Origin: Neckera pumila
Lineage: Eukaryota; Streptophyta; Bryopsida; Hypnales; Neckeraceae
Length of the DNA: 64,000 nt
Reading direction: 5' to 3'
Assembly (NCBI GenBank): GCA_963969595.1
Contig: OZ018409.1
Coordinates: 47,133,282 to 47,197,281 of the forward strand
Position numbers and translations under genes: made by a program. The notes beneath the pieces were generated by a model. The model saw nothing but the letters and a program-made list of their open reading frames with translations, made no database searches and was not told the DNA's origin. Positions 44,919 through 56,365 of the stretch are shown here, in pieces. Within the stretch, counting starts at the first letter, position 1. The number at the start of each line of letters is the position of its first letter.

Positions 44919-46963
44919 ATGGCAAGATCATCGGCGCAGGGGCAGAAGAGTATTCCTTCTGTCAAGCTCCTGTACCCAGTCATTCCGTCGGACTCTGCTG
45001 TGCACTTAGAGTTAGAGGAAGATCTCTTCAAACTAGGGTGCATCGGGTTCATCCGGCAACCCTGGACAGTTAGGAGTGAAGATTTTCTTTGTGAGTTGAT
45101 TATGGGGACGCCAAACCAGTTCGAGCCGATGCCAAGGGGTCGGTTGGCCTCTTGGACGAAAGGGATGTGGGCGGAAACTTACGGATTGAAGTAGTTCGGA
45201 TCCAGAAATGCGACCCAGACGGATAAGTTTTATGAAGACAAGTTCAAGAAACCGCCGCACCATGAAGAGGGTTTCACCGTTAGTGACTGTATCGATGAGC
45301 GCCATAGGCAATTACTGAATTTTCTGATTCCCATCGTCTATTCAGAAAAGCCAACCAAGGTTACTGTTACGGTGGAGAATACGATATTCGGAGCACTCGA
45401 AGGCCGGGTTGTGAACTGGGCAACCATAATCCACCAGAAGATCAAGAAGATGGCGGTGGCTATCAACAAGGCCAAGCAGCGTTCGCTCAATACTTACTTG
45501 TTCCACATGTATCATCATTTTGATTTCATAACCCCGCAGGAATAAGTTGCCTATGAGACCGGAATGCAGATCCTGAAGTACGGATTCACAGAAGAGTTGA
45601 AGCCGACAGGAAAAGCGGCACTAGAAGAAGAAGAGGAAGAGGAGGATCCGGAACCGAAGCCGCTGGAGAAGAAGAAGCGATAGAAGACCACCCATCCGGA
45701 CGCACGAAGAACGAGTTTGGACGTATTGGAATCGAATCCGTCCCTGACCCAACTAGCACCGGAATCTTCCGATGTGTCCAACTTCTATGAGGTCGGAACC
45801 CGATGGATGGTGCAGTGTCGGAAGATGCATGCCGAGATGGCAAAGGTCATCATGGGCGTCGCCAAGGAGTTAAATGTTGAGACGGATCAGATCTTCAACA
45901 AACTCCAGAAGAGACCTGATCCGGCACTACTCCAAGAGAAGGACAAGCAGATCGAGATGCTTAAGGCGGAGCGAGATCACTACAAGAACAAGTTCTACTG
46001 GACGGAGGGGCAGTCAATCTCAGCCCGGAAGAAGGAGACGGATGCCCTGAAGCTAGTCAGGGATTTGAAGGTGTTGGTAGAAGAACCGGAACATCAAATC
46101 ATCCGGTCCGCGCTTTACACAAAGAAACTCGAAAACAACGGCATTGTTACCGGATCTAGAGTGCTACAAATCTGGTCGATTACGAGGCCAAGATGAAGAT
46201 CGTTTTGGACAATATAAGGCAGCTGCTGGGACACTTGGATGTGGCCAAGGACGACTTTGGGCTACTTCCGGATATCTTCATGGAGTCCCCGGGCAAGCAT
46301 GGAGCCGGAACTTCCGGGACACAAGAAGATCCAGGCTTAAAGTCCTTGTTTAAAATGCCTAGGATGTCTCCCTCGAGTCATTTTCCGAGGTGGGGCACGG
46401 TAAATACTTTTGCCCCTTCCTCACAGTCTCCGCCGGGATCCGGAAAGGCTGGGCAGAGGTTGCCGATCCGGAGAGATCTGTTAGTAGGTTTGAGAACGAT
46501 CAATCCGGCAAGAGAGCACCTAGAGAGATTCCTTCATATGTCGGAATAGTCACGAGCACGGGGTACGCAATTGATTGACTTAGGAGATTCGGCTTCAGAG
46601 ACGAAACCGGAATCCAGGCCGGAAACCCGGCTGAATAAGAGGACGGAAATAGTGGAGGCCAAAATCTCGGATCCGGATGAAGAACTCGAGATGGTGGAAC
46701 CTGAGAGGCAGCTGAAGCTCCGGAAGTCTAAGAAGCGGAAACCAGAAAGCAAGAAGCCGATGAAGCAACAGATTGAAGACTCTGAGTCTGGAGAGTTTGA
46801 GTCGGGCTCAGAATCTGAGGAAGATACGGAGGAGGACAAGACGTCTCCTGCGACCTGTTAGAATCCGCCTCGAGCCGCCAAAATGACGCCAGCGAAGGGT
46901 TCCGGTAAGTCAACAGCCAAGCAGAGAGCCGGGAGTTCAAAGAAATCTTGGGTGGCCAAGTAG
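44919..46963 (+). pseudogene. LTR-encoded gag-like ORF, type A (second copy)
   Basis: One frame from the ATG at 44919 to ~46170, then a one-base deletion shifts it. Stops lie at ~45193, 45543, ~45681, 46546 and 46858, nearly all TAG/TAA where sisters have CAG, CAA or similar. Full domain set: globular domain (FIRQPWTVRSEDF, WAETY, NTIFGALEGRVVNWA, NTYLFHMYHHF), Glu-rich acidic run, coiled coil (DPALLQEKDKQIEMLKAER), and a C-terminal low-complexity acidic/basic tail. About 680 codons in total, longer than type B by the tail. It matches 7987-9997 throughout and allows that copy's breaks to be located. Confidence 0.8.
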
Positions 46964-47506
46964 TTAGAAGGGGACTACTTGTGGTGGTGGATTAGAATTT
47001 GGATAGTTTTATCTCGGAATCGGATTCCAAGCAAGGGCCCGCTTTCTGAAAACGTAGGGATAAGGACTTCCCGATTTATTCGGGATTTCCTTGGTGTGTT
47101 TGTGTGGTTGCCCCAGTTTGTGGAGAGCCCTTTTTCGCTTTTAGGGTGTTGACTTTGGTTTTATTTTGGGTTTTTAAAGGGCGGGCAAGTTAGTTGCCCT
47201 TCATTCCCTCCTAGTTGATATTCAGTTGTATTTCATTCCCTTTTCCAAAATTTGAGCCCTCGGGTATGTAGTTTGGCTTTATCAATGTATTCGGATTGTG
47301 TTGACCTGTGGTCTGGGTGTTGGAAGGAAAGGACGGATGAAGAGGAATCCGGATTTAGTAGAATACGGTCTGAGTCGAGAGTGTGCTATTGTAATGTTGT
47401 TGGATCGTTGACTTAGGAGCTGCGCACAGTGTCTTTAAACTACCAGAAGAGTAGTCCAGATCACAGAGTAGTGGGGAAGCGAGTCCGGTTGTCAAGCCGT
47501 GTGGAG

Positions 47507-47757
47507 GTAAGCGTCCGCCCAAGGAAGCCCCCACTTGTCCAGAAGATCTGCCAACCTGAGGATTCATCTAACTTCTAGAAAGATCACACACCCCATACTT
47601 ATTCCGGATTCTGAGATCTGTCGTTGTAGTAAGGGAAAGTGAAGTATTCCTAAGTGACCTGCTGTCCGGAGTTGCCATCCAGAAGTTGTAAGGAACCGGA
47701 TCTTTTGTCTTGCTGCAACATTTCGAATACTCGGGTGTTGTTATTTGTGTTTGTTAG
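47507..47757 (+). other. likely leader intron, second A copy
   Basis: Donor GTGGAG|GTAAGCG and acceptor TTGTGTTTGTTAG, 251 bp, collinear with 10534-10780. Confidence 0.45.
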
Positions 47758-50464
47758 AATTGTAGAAGAACAAGAGTGGTGAAGTCCCTACCCCCTCAAA
47801 AGATCAACTAGTGGATCTTCTGAAGGTAAAACAGAGGTATTGAAAACCGGATTGGAAGAAGAGACATAAACCGGATTCCAGATAGTTTACGGTCCGGATT
47901 GTGAAAGGATCCGGAAAATGTTGAGTAGGTAAGAAGAAAGAAAGAAAGAAAAGCCGGATAGCTAGAATATGCTACATATAATCCGGAAATTCCATAGGAC
48001 GATATTTCGTGTTATCTTGGCACATTTTTGTGTTAAGGATACTTACGCCTAGATTGCGCGTACGACACGGGATATGAGTAGATTGGGAGGTCAAGAGGAG
48101 AACCCTCGCTAGTGTCGAAGAGCTGGTGGGTGCATCAGGAGATAGCAAGCTACCGGGTAAGGTGGCACAGTATCTATCTAATCCGGATGAGCACCGGAAG
48201 CAGGAGGCAGAGATTTGTCAGCTTCAGGAGGAAGTCGACACTCTGAAGGCTGAGATGATAGCCTTCAGAGAGGACAAAGCCGCAGTTCAAGAAATGGCAA
48301 AAGCATTCCGGAAGGTGGCCAAGTTTGTAAAGGCCACCCTCGGAGAGTCTGGATCTGTCGCGGTCAAGGCGAAATTATTTGATGAAGGGGTGCATGAGGA
48401 AAAAAAGGTATCCGGTTCCTGGATAGTTTGGATCCTGACCAATTTCACCGATTGAATGAAGGTGTCAATGGTGGCGGCCAGGGAGGCAGCCAATCGGATG
48501 GACATTAGCAACCAGAAGCTGAACGGGTCCATGTACTCTCGGGAGATCCAACTTTTGGACCTCTCGCTATCGGATTTGTTTGCAGCCGAAGGATTGAATC
48601 TGAGGGAGCCCAAGGATCAGATGCTCGAGTCAAGAAAGAGTCACTGAAGGCCTGGGCCTGGGCAACCAATTCATTTGGATTCATCGCTAGGATCAGATCT
48701 TCCAGATCCTACTGCCGGGGAGCGGAGTAGGAACTTGACTGAAGTTTTCAACCAACTTCTCGTGGAACCCAAGAGTCCTATGCTGGGTGGGGGAGTTGGA
48801 TAGTAGGTACGTAGGTAGGAATATAATTTTTTTAAGATAGTTAGGAACGGATTGGATGTTGATGCGGTTTGGCCAGTTAGGATTGGACTCGGATGTCCAG
48901 CGCAAATTTTTGGGGGCCTTTTTGCCTTTGTGATCAAGTTGTATATAAGTCAACCCTTGCTTGAGAGCTGCAAGTCTTTTTGCCCAAAATTTGTGTATGT
49001 TTTCTCTTGGCTTCTTGTTGCGTGTCTCTACCGTGTGTGGCAGGGTTGTATGGTGAGGAGTTAGGAAGGCACATACTGGTTTGGGTGTGATTTCTCCCTT
49101 TGGTGTTTTTGTTTTTGATCTTATGTGCAAGTGAGCAGGTTGTGAAAGATTTGGGAGTAGATTTCAGTTCCTCAGCATTTCTAGGGTTTAGGATTCCGGA
49201 CGAGACAGCCGTTATTAGGCTAGGCGGATAGGGAGGGATTCCTTAGTCGCGCTAGAATTCTTGAGTGGGAAATCCGGTTGAGTGTCCGATCTCCTTAGAG
49301 ATCTCGCTGCCCTAGTTGGCAAACGGAAGAACTTTAGTTAATGTTAGAATGAACGGGTTCACTTGCAATCGCCTGACTTCGTACAGACGGAACTTGGTGC
49401 TAAGGTCGTTGTAGTATGAAAGGATTGTACGGGGGGTCTTTGTGTGACTGGAAATCCGGAGAGTTCTCTGGATTGCTGTGAAGGATCAAACCGGATCTGG
49501 ATTAGTGTAGGAAATTGGAGAATAGAGAAGTGGGTCTTTAACCAATATAAGTCACGGAAGGAGTGGTGGGCCTGCCGCTCTCAAAAGCAAGCGGCGAACC
49601 CTTTGATGGTGAAACAAAGGTAAAATTAAATTGGATGGGAGTAAGTGTGGATGTGAGATGATCAGACCGGTTCGGAAAGTTGGCTGGATCGGGAAAGGAG
49701 AAGAAGGTCTGATTGTAATTTTTGGTGTTGTTGTGTTTCCGGTTATGGTGTTAGGACTGGAAGAGGAAATATAGGTATTGACTGAGCTTAGAGATCAAAT
49801 AAGGCTACATACTTCACAAAATCTCGCGGGTTTGATTTTTAGAGTCACTTTGTTATACTTTAAAGTGGTTTTTGGTAGTATAACTAGGAATTTGCTTGCC
49901 CTGTGCTGCGACAACAAGTGTATCTGTTCGTTCCAATGTTAACTAAAGCTCTTCCGTTTATCAACTAGAGTAGCGAGATTTCTTAGGAGATCGGACACAA
50001 CCAGATTTTCCATCTAGGAGTTCTAGTGTGACTAAGGAATCCCTTCTTATCCACCTAGCCTAACAACGATTTTCTTGCCCGGAAATCTAAACCTTAGAAA
50101 TGCTGAGGAACTAAAATCTACTCCCAACTCTTTCTTTTGTCCACTCACTTGCACATAAGATAAAAACAAGAACACCAAGGGGAGAAATCACTCCTAAAAA
50201 CCACTTGCGCCTTCCTAACTCCTCACCATAGAGTCCTGCCACACACGGGAGAGACACACAACAAGAAGCCAATAGAAAGCACAAGCAAAGTTGGGCGAAA
50301 AGACTCCCATCTCTCAAACAAGGATTGGCTTTATATACAACTGATTTACAAAGGCAAAATGGGCCCTAGAAATCCGCGCGGAACTTCCAGGTCCAATCCT
50401 AACCGGCTTGACCGGATCAACATCCGATCCGCTCCAAACTATTTTACATAGAATTAATTCCTAC

Positions 50465-52144
50465 CTACTTTGCAACTCCCTCACCTAGTGTAGGACTTCT
50501 AGATTCCACGGGTAACTGGTTGAAGACATCCTCCAAATTCTTGCTCCGCTCTCCGATTGCAGGATTTGGAAGATCCGATTCTAGCGATGAATCCAAATGA
50601 ATTGTTTGTCTAGGTGCAAGTTTAGTCTTTCGTTGACTCTTCTTTGATTTGGGAGTCCAATCCTTAGGCTCCCTCGGATTTGATCCTTCTGCCGCAAACG
50701 ATTTCGACAGCAAGAGATCCAAAAGATGGATTTCTCTAGAGTACATGGATCCATTCAGCTTCTGGCTATTAACGTTCATCCGATCAGCTGCCACTCGTGT
50801 TCATGCCACCATCATTGCCATTTCCACCCAATCGGTAAAATAGGTCAGGACCCAAACTATCCGGGAACCAGATACTTTCTTCTCCTCGTGTACTCCCTTG
50901 TCAAACAACTCTGTCTCGATTGCGGCGGATTCGGAAGCTTCGAGAGTGGCCTTCACTGTCTCCGCCACCTTCCGGGTTGCATCCGGCATTCGCCATCTCC
51001 CGGACGGCGGTCTTATCTTCTTTGAAGGCGACCATCTCTGCCCTCAACGTGTCGACTTCCTCCTGAAGCTAATGAATCTCTACCTCTTGCTTCTTATACT
51101 TGTTTGGATTGGTAATGTGTAGTGCTATCTTAGCCGGTAGCGTACTGTCTATCGGCGCACCCACTAGATCTTTGATACTAGAGAGGGTCCTTCTCTTGAC
51201 CTCTCAATCCGCTTGTATTCTGCAAAGGATGCCGGTTACTTGATTGAACGGATCAGTCAAGTCTTTGAGATCTAGTATCTCCACTTCCGATCCCTGTTCT
51301 GGAGTAGACCGGTTGATAGGAGGGGTTCATCTCTTATGACGAGGAGGTGTCTTCATCCGCTTCCTCGTCCTGAGGTGCTCCTCCTCATCTTCTTCTTCCG
51401 TCTTTGGTTTGGATCCGGATAATTCCTCCGGTTTGTCATCCGAACCCGACTCCCCATATTTCAGGATGGATTCCTAAATATTTCACATCTTCTCCTCCAT
51501 GTCGGTGAGGAGTTGGTTGCGCTGGTAGAGGTGAAAGAGGTAGGGACTCAAAGGAGTGGCCCTACTCTTTCCAACTCTAGTAACAAGCTAGAATACCAGA
51601 TTGTAAAAGATCCCAGCCTAATTTACATTCCGTTCTCCGCTCAAGGCCCCGAAAATAGTGTTGCCGATAGTCACTGTCATCCTTGTTGGCTTCTCCGAGT
51701 GGATGATTGAAATCAAGAACTGGAAAAGGCGGAGGTGTCAGCCGTCTATGCAATCCGCGACCGCGTATTTGTCCTTGTTGCTTGGCTCTCTATGAAACTT
51801 ATCATGGATGAACTCACTCAACTCAGCCCTTCGTCCTGCCATGCCTACACCCCCCAATCGGAAGTTGTAGACCTTTCTCCACCTCTCTTTTTCCCACTTG
51901 GTTGGATGTCCTCGAACAATATTGTCGAATTGATTTGACAGTTTGCCCTTAAGCTCTCTCACCATCCGCTCTTTTTTAAACTCCTAGGGTTTGTCCATCA
52001 ATCCCAAACAGCCCATCGCGTTGAGGTCGACCATGAGTTCGGTTTTTGCCGGTTTCTCAGAGGGGATGACCGAAACTACTTTCCAGAGCTTAATCTTTGA
52101 GGAGGAACTGGGCGCTCTCGATCTACTCTCACAAAGCTGAGGCG
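50465..52144 (-). pseudogene. LTR-encoded gag-like ORF, type B, start codon lost
   Basis: Same order as other B ORFs: FGLGG-type N-terminal domain with RWRKVYNF, a Glu-rich acidic run, a coiled coil and a tail ending SPTLGEGV. At the expected start the triplet is ACG (52144-52142) where sisters have ATG, and several point stops and small indels follow, for example after DKP near 51985 and around 51475. It is the most decayed of the B copies, consistent with being the host into which the others inserted. Confidence 0.7.
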
Positions 52145-52426
52145 TGGATACGGACTTGGCTAGCTAAATCCTTCTTGGTTGCTACCTCATTCTCTCCTAG
52201 CCACACGTCTTGTTCCTGACTTTCTCTCGCCCAATCTCAACCAAAAGACAACACATAACTTGCAACCCATACAATCTCAACCTTTTATGCACTCTAACGC
52301 ATTCTAACGCACTCGTACTTTAATCTTCATGCATACAACGGCTCTGGCACAGACAGAGGTATTAAAGCGCTCAAGGTCAGTTCCAAAATTTGAGGAAAGT
52401 AAAGGAGCGAAACTGAGGAAGACCAG

Positions 52427-52436
52427 CCTTTATATA
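52427..52436 (-). promoter_or_regulatory. TATA box of outer B LTR
   Basis: TATATAAAGG on the minus strand at the same position as in the other B LTRs. Confidence 0.7.
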
Positions 52437-52709
52437 GTTCTAGGACCCCTGGCTGGTCATCATGACCTTTTCCGGTCCGATCCATAGCAATCTAGTTCAA
52501 CCCTAATCTGATCCGAGATAAATTCCGGTTGTGATTCCGCTCCTGAGTACTAATATTCTGACCCAATTAGATCCAGTTTATCCCTTACTGCATTAGCTTT
52601 GTCTATCTTCAATCTTCTTCTGCCTCCTAGCAGGATCCAAATCCTAATTACTCATTTCCGTTCCAACTTTTAGGTAAGCACGGGAAAACCAAAAATTCTG
52701 GTTGCGACA

Positions 52710-52726
52710 TTACCCCTTCCTCATTT
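52710..52726 (-). promoter_or_regulatory. polypurine tract of minus-strand element
   Basis: The minus strand reads AATGAGGAAGGGGTAA immediately before the LTR tip TGTCGCAACC. It matches the position and form of the tract at 7492-7504. Confidence 0.75.
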
Positions 52727-52739
52727 GTGAGCGTCTCGC

Positions 52740-54096
52740 GAACATTATTTGAAGTTGTCTGAAGAAGTAGCAGCGGTATACTTCTTTACCCTTGATCCCT
52801 TTATACAAGTGTCAAACCACTGACCTCGTAGATTTTGTCATTGCAGGGATCCGTTCTAGAAAACTTGGTTGACTCGGAAAGGTCCCATCCATCGAGTATG
52901 CAATTTACTTGGAAAATCCTTGTGACGGTTGTCATAGAGGAGAACTAGTCCTCCTTCTCGGGTTCCGCGATCTGCTAGAAGTTTCAGGTCGTAGTCTTCC
53001 TTGCGCCTATTTTGCACTCCTAGGGTTCTCTCCAAGGCTGCATTTTGGATCTCCTCTAGTTCTTCAATGGCGAGGAGTCGGGGAAGTGTATCCTTTTTTG
53101 ACTCCGCACTTTGAGCTGCCATGACTCAAAAGTTTCTACGTCCAACTCCACTCTATGGATTGCCTCCTAACCAAAGATCAAAAAGTACGGTGTCTTTCCG
53201 GTTGTGGTTTTCTTTGTGGTGTTGTACGCATGGACTGCTGAAGGTAGTTTCTGGTCCCAATCCGTCTTGTGAGCGGAAACAATCTTGTTCAAGATCTTAC
53301 CAATGATTTTGTTTGCCCGCTCCATTAATCCATTCGCTTTAGGATTGTAAAGAGTCGTCTTCCGATGCTTGATAAGATACTTGTTGGTTAGGTCAACAAT
53401 GACATCATTGAGGAAATGGGTTCCTCAATTGCTGACTAGCTCCAGTGGGTGACCAAACTACATGAGGATTTCCTCAAACAAAAAATTTGCTGAAGTCTTT
53501 GCATTGTTCTTCCTTGTTGCTTTGGCCTCCACCCATTTGGTCGCATAATTTGTGGCTAGGATAATATACCTCTTCTTCCGTCCACTAACTAGAAAAATGG
53601 GTCCAATAAAGTCTATCCTCCATTTCTCAAATGATGCTAGAGGAATCATAGGAGTCAGTGGCCAGTGGTTTCGGAAGGATGGTGCTCCTGTCCGCTGACA
53701 CTAATCACAACTTCGAACAAAATTCCTCACATCTCGGTGTAAATACGGCCACCGGTATCCGGTTGATTGGATCCGGTTTATTGTACCTACAAAGGCAAAA
53801 TGCCCTCCTGAACTTCCAAAATGAAGAGCTTGGATTACTTTCTTCCATTCCGGAGGTTCTAGACATCGCCTGAGAACGTCATCCGTTCCTAACTTAAAAA
53901 GAACTCCTCTAATCAAAGTATAAGGAGCCACTTTCCTTTGGAAAATTTCTTTTTCTTCGTGACTCATCTGTTCCGGATATGTAAACTTCACTAAGTAATC
54001 TATGATGTCTTGATAATCAGAAATAGACTCAGTGTTGAGGTAAAAGACCTTGACCAAAAGAGAATCTAAATTTTCTATCCCTATCGAATCTGCCAC
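52740..54096 (-). pseudogene. integrase, decayed
   Basis: The minus-strand segments align with the plus-strand integrase: KVAPYTLIRGVLFK, GHFAFVGTINRI, YRWPYL, SCD at 53701-54096; RIDFIGP and IILATNYATKWVEAKATR at 53458-53649; the C-terminal block LHTRWMGPF at 52856-53122; and an RVKKY-like end near 52780. Stops and frame changes separate the pieces. The first catalytic Asp is retained; the distal core is broken. Confidence 0.75.
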
Positions 54097-55805
54097 CGGA
54101 TTCGAGAATTCATCCGGAAACTTGGCAGAGATATCTGCAACAGATTTCTGTCCTCTCTGCCTTGAGAGGTAATCCGCATTAACATTTGCCTTTCTGGGCT
54201 TGACTATAACTTCATAGTCAAACTCTTATAAGAGCAAAATCCATCTAGCAATCCAGCCTGACAAATTCGGTTTGTTCACAAGGTATTTCAAAGAATCATG
54301 ATCCATGTGAAAAATTACCTTGTACCCCAGTAAATAATGTCGGAACTTCTTACAGGAATACACCACTGCTAGCGCCTCTTGTTCTATGGTTATGTAATTC
54401 TATTCTACTCGCATAGTAAATTGGGTTCTCCCACTTCTCTGCGTCGCATTGCCATATAATGGACCCCAAACACCAATCGGATGCATTGATAGTAACATGG
54501 AACTCCTTGGTCCAATCTGAAACTGACAAGATCGGAGCTTTAGCCAACTGGATCTTCAGATCTTCAAAGGCTTGCTGTCTCCTTTTGGTCCAAACAAATT
54601 CCGTATCTTTCTTAAGAAGTTTTGTGAGTGGAATAGCCCTCTTGGCATATCCATTGATGAACCGTCTGTAGTAGCCCGCACATCCAAGAAATCTACGGAC
54701 TTCATTTACGTTGGTTAGAGGTAACAAGAAGAGCATTACTTTCACCTTCTCCAAGTCCGCCTGTAATCCGGTTCGGCTTTCCACATAACTGAGTAGAATT
54801 CCCTATCTCATTCCAAAAAAACATCTTCCCGGATGTAGTTTCAAACTGATCTCTCGGCATTTTTGGAATGTCTTCCTCAAACACTCAAGATGACTTTCCC
54901 AGTTGTTAAAACCGCAAAGTCTTCTATGAATACCTCAATGAAATGCCAAAGGAAATCTTTGAAGATGTCCACCATGAGTTGCTGAAATATTCCGGGTGTA
55001 TTACACAGACCAAACGGAATCCGGTTGAAGGCGTAAGTTCCCCATTCCGTCGTGAATGTTGTCTTTAGCTGATCGCACCACCGAATGAATACTTAGTTAT
55101 AACCAAAAAATCCATCTAAGAAGCTGTAGCACTCATGTCCAGCAACGTGGTCCAAAATAATGTCAGTGAACGGAAGAGGGAAATAGTCCTTTTTTGGGGC
55201 TACGTTCAATTTTCAAAAATCTTGGCAAACTCAGATTTTGACTTTCCCATCTGCTCTAATCTTCTTTGGAACAACCACAATGGGAGAAACCCATTCAGAG
55301 TTGTGGACCAGATAGATGAATCCCGCCTCCAACAATCAATCGATTTCGTCCTTGACCATCAACGAATACTTGGGATTCAGCCGATATTGTTGCTGTCGGA
55401 CCGGAATGGATCCTTCCATCAAGTTGATGCAATGCTCTCCTAGATGAGAGGAAATTTTCTTCTGGTTGAATGGCTCCCAAGCATAAACGTCAAGGTACTC
55501 CTTTAGAAGTTGAATAGAACTGGATCTCTCTGTATCCTTCAAGAGTTTATTAACATAGAAACTCTTGTTGGGTCCAATACTCTCCTTTTCAAAATCAGTG
55601 GGTGAGACAACCGGTTTGACTTTTTTTGAGTACCCTTCCTCCGGAAAGGAAGCTAAATTTTCCCAACCAGATTCTCTTATCTCACCTTCACTCGTCGAAA
55701 GATTTTTGCTCCTAATCTGCTAAGCAATCCACTCAGCTGTGAGCGGAACACTCAACTCCCCTAAGGATTGATCTTCCAACACTGTCTCTTGGATTTCTCC
55801 CGGTT
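54097..55805 (-). pseudogene. reverse transcriptase and RNase H, decayed with altered active sites
   Basis: Aligned by blocks such as KEYLDVYAWEPF, YRLNPKYSLMVKDEID, FLGCAGYYRRFINGYAKRAIPL and DWTKEFHVTINAS. The RT box reads FIEDF in place of FIDDF, and the first RNase H Asp is changed to Asn (INAS in place of LDAS), so both activities should be lost even without the many stops. It is cut at 55805 by the CATGC-flanked B insertion. Confidence 0.75.
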
Positions 55806-56085
55806 CATGCTGTCGCAACCAAAATTTCTAGTTTTCCTTTGCTTATCTAAATATTGGAACGAAAACGGGTAATTAAGATCCGTATCCGATTAGAGGAGTA
55901 GAAGGAAATTGGAGATAAACAACGCTAATCCAATAAGGAGAAAACTGTATCTGATCCGGTCAGAATGTTAGTATTCAGGAGCGGAATCACATCCGGATCT
56001 CACCTCAGATCGGATTAGGGTTGGACCGGATTGATAAAGGACCAGACCGGAAAAGGTCATGATGACCTGCCAGGGGTCCTGGGAC

Positions 56086-56095
56086 TATATAAAGG
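56086..56095 (+). promoter_or_regulatory. TATA box of B LTR
   Basis: TATATAAAGG, 271 bp before the ORF ATG, in the same context as the other B copies. Confidence 0.75.
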
Positions 56096-56365
56096 TTGGT
56101 CGTCCTCATTTTCACTCCTTTACTTCCCTCGAACTCTGGAGCTGATCTTGAGCACTTTTACGCCTCCGTCTGCACCAGAGCCGTTGTATGTGTGTGCGCT
56201 TCCGGTCGGGCATGTCCGAGAGTGTAGGAAAGGTAGAAAGCATGTGGGTTGCAAGTTTTGTGGTGTTTTCCGGTTGAGATTGGACGAGAGGAAGTGAGGA
56301 ACGAGACGTGCGGCTAGGAGAGAGTGAGGTAGCGATCGGTAAGGGTCCAGTGGCCACTAGTGTCC

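Larger units (their letters stand above)
44430..48067 (+). mobile_element. A-type solo LTR nested in B LTR
   Basis: This is 3638 bp from TGTGGGAACACG to GCGCGTACGACA, with perfect CGGGA duplications at 44425-44429 and 48068-48072. It sits inside the gag-like ORF of the B LTR, so the boundaries are certain. It has no pol and no second LTR, hence a solo LTR. It contains an ORF (44919-46963), an intron-like segment (47507-47757), a TCGTTGTAGTA box (47621) and a stem-loop (47817-47837). Confidence 0.93.
43512..48803 (+). pseudogene. LTR-encoded gag-like ORF, type B, split by A LTR insertion
   Basis: The ATG at 43512 opens the usual N-terminal domain (LRKVVPVIP-type start, ELMDDLSTMGC, RWREVYNF, FGSLSGERK). 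Point stops occur at 43681, 43881 and 44162, and there are small frame changes. The ORF is cut at 44429 by the A LTR and resumes at 48073 with the coiled-coil half, ending near 48803. The CGGGA duplication lets the two halves be aligned exactly with intact copies. The stop at ~48453 reads TGA where a sister has CGG. Confidence 0.75.
42960..49913 (+). mobile_element. B-type solo LTR (plus), inserted in outer B LTR and carrying an A LTR
   Basis: Starts TGTTGCAATCAG (expected TGTCGCAACCAG) and ends CTGTGCTGCGACA, flanked by perfect ACAAG duplications (42955-42959 and 49914-49918). Removing the A insertion and its duplication leaves about 3.31 kb, the normal B length. It has a TATA box at 43233-43242, an ORF split into two parts, a stem-loop at 49600-49620 and the TCGTTGTAGTA box at 49406. 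Confidence 0.9.
49914..52709 (-). mobile_element. B-type LTR, proximal piece of 3' LTR of minus-strand element
   Basis: Continuation of the outer B LTR up to its TG start (TGTCGCAACCAGAA at 52709). A TATA box lies at 52436-52427. It is preceded on the minus strand by a polypurine tract and the integrase end, which identifies it as the 3' LTR of the large minus-strand element. Confidence 0.85.

Noticed and set aside
42406..52709. CTGAT and TTACC as a target duplication of the outer B LTR
   Set aside because: They differ. The right side is the polypurine tract of the same element, so the LTR is a 3' LTR and its duplication should be beyond the window.
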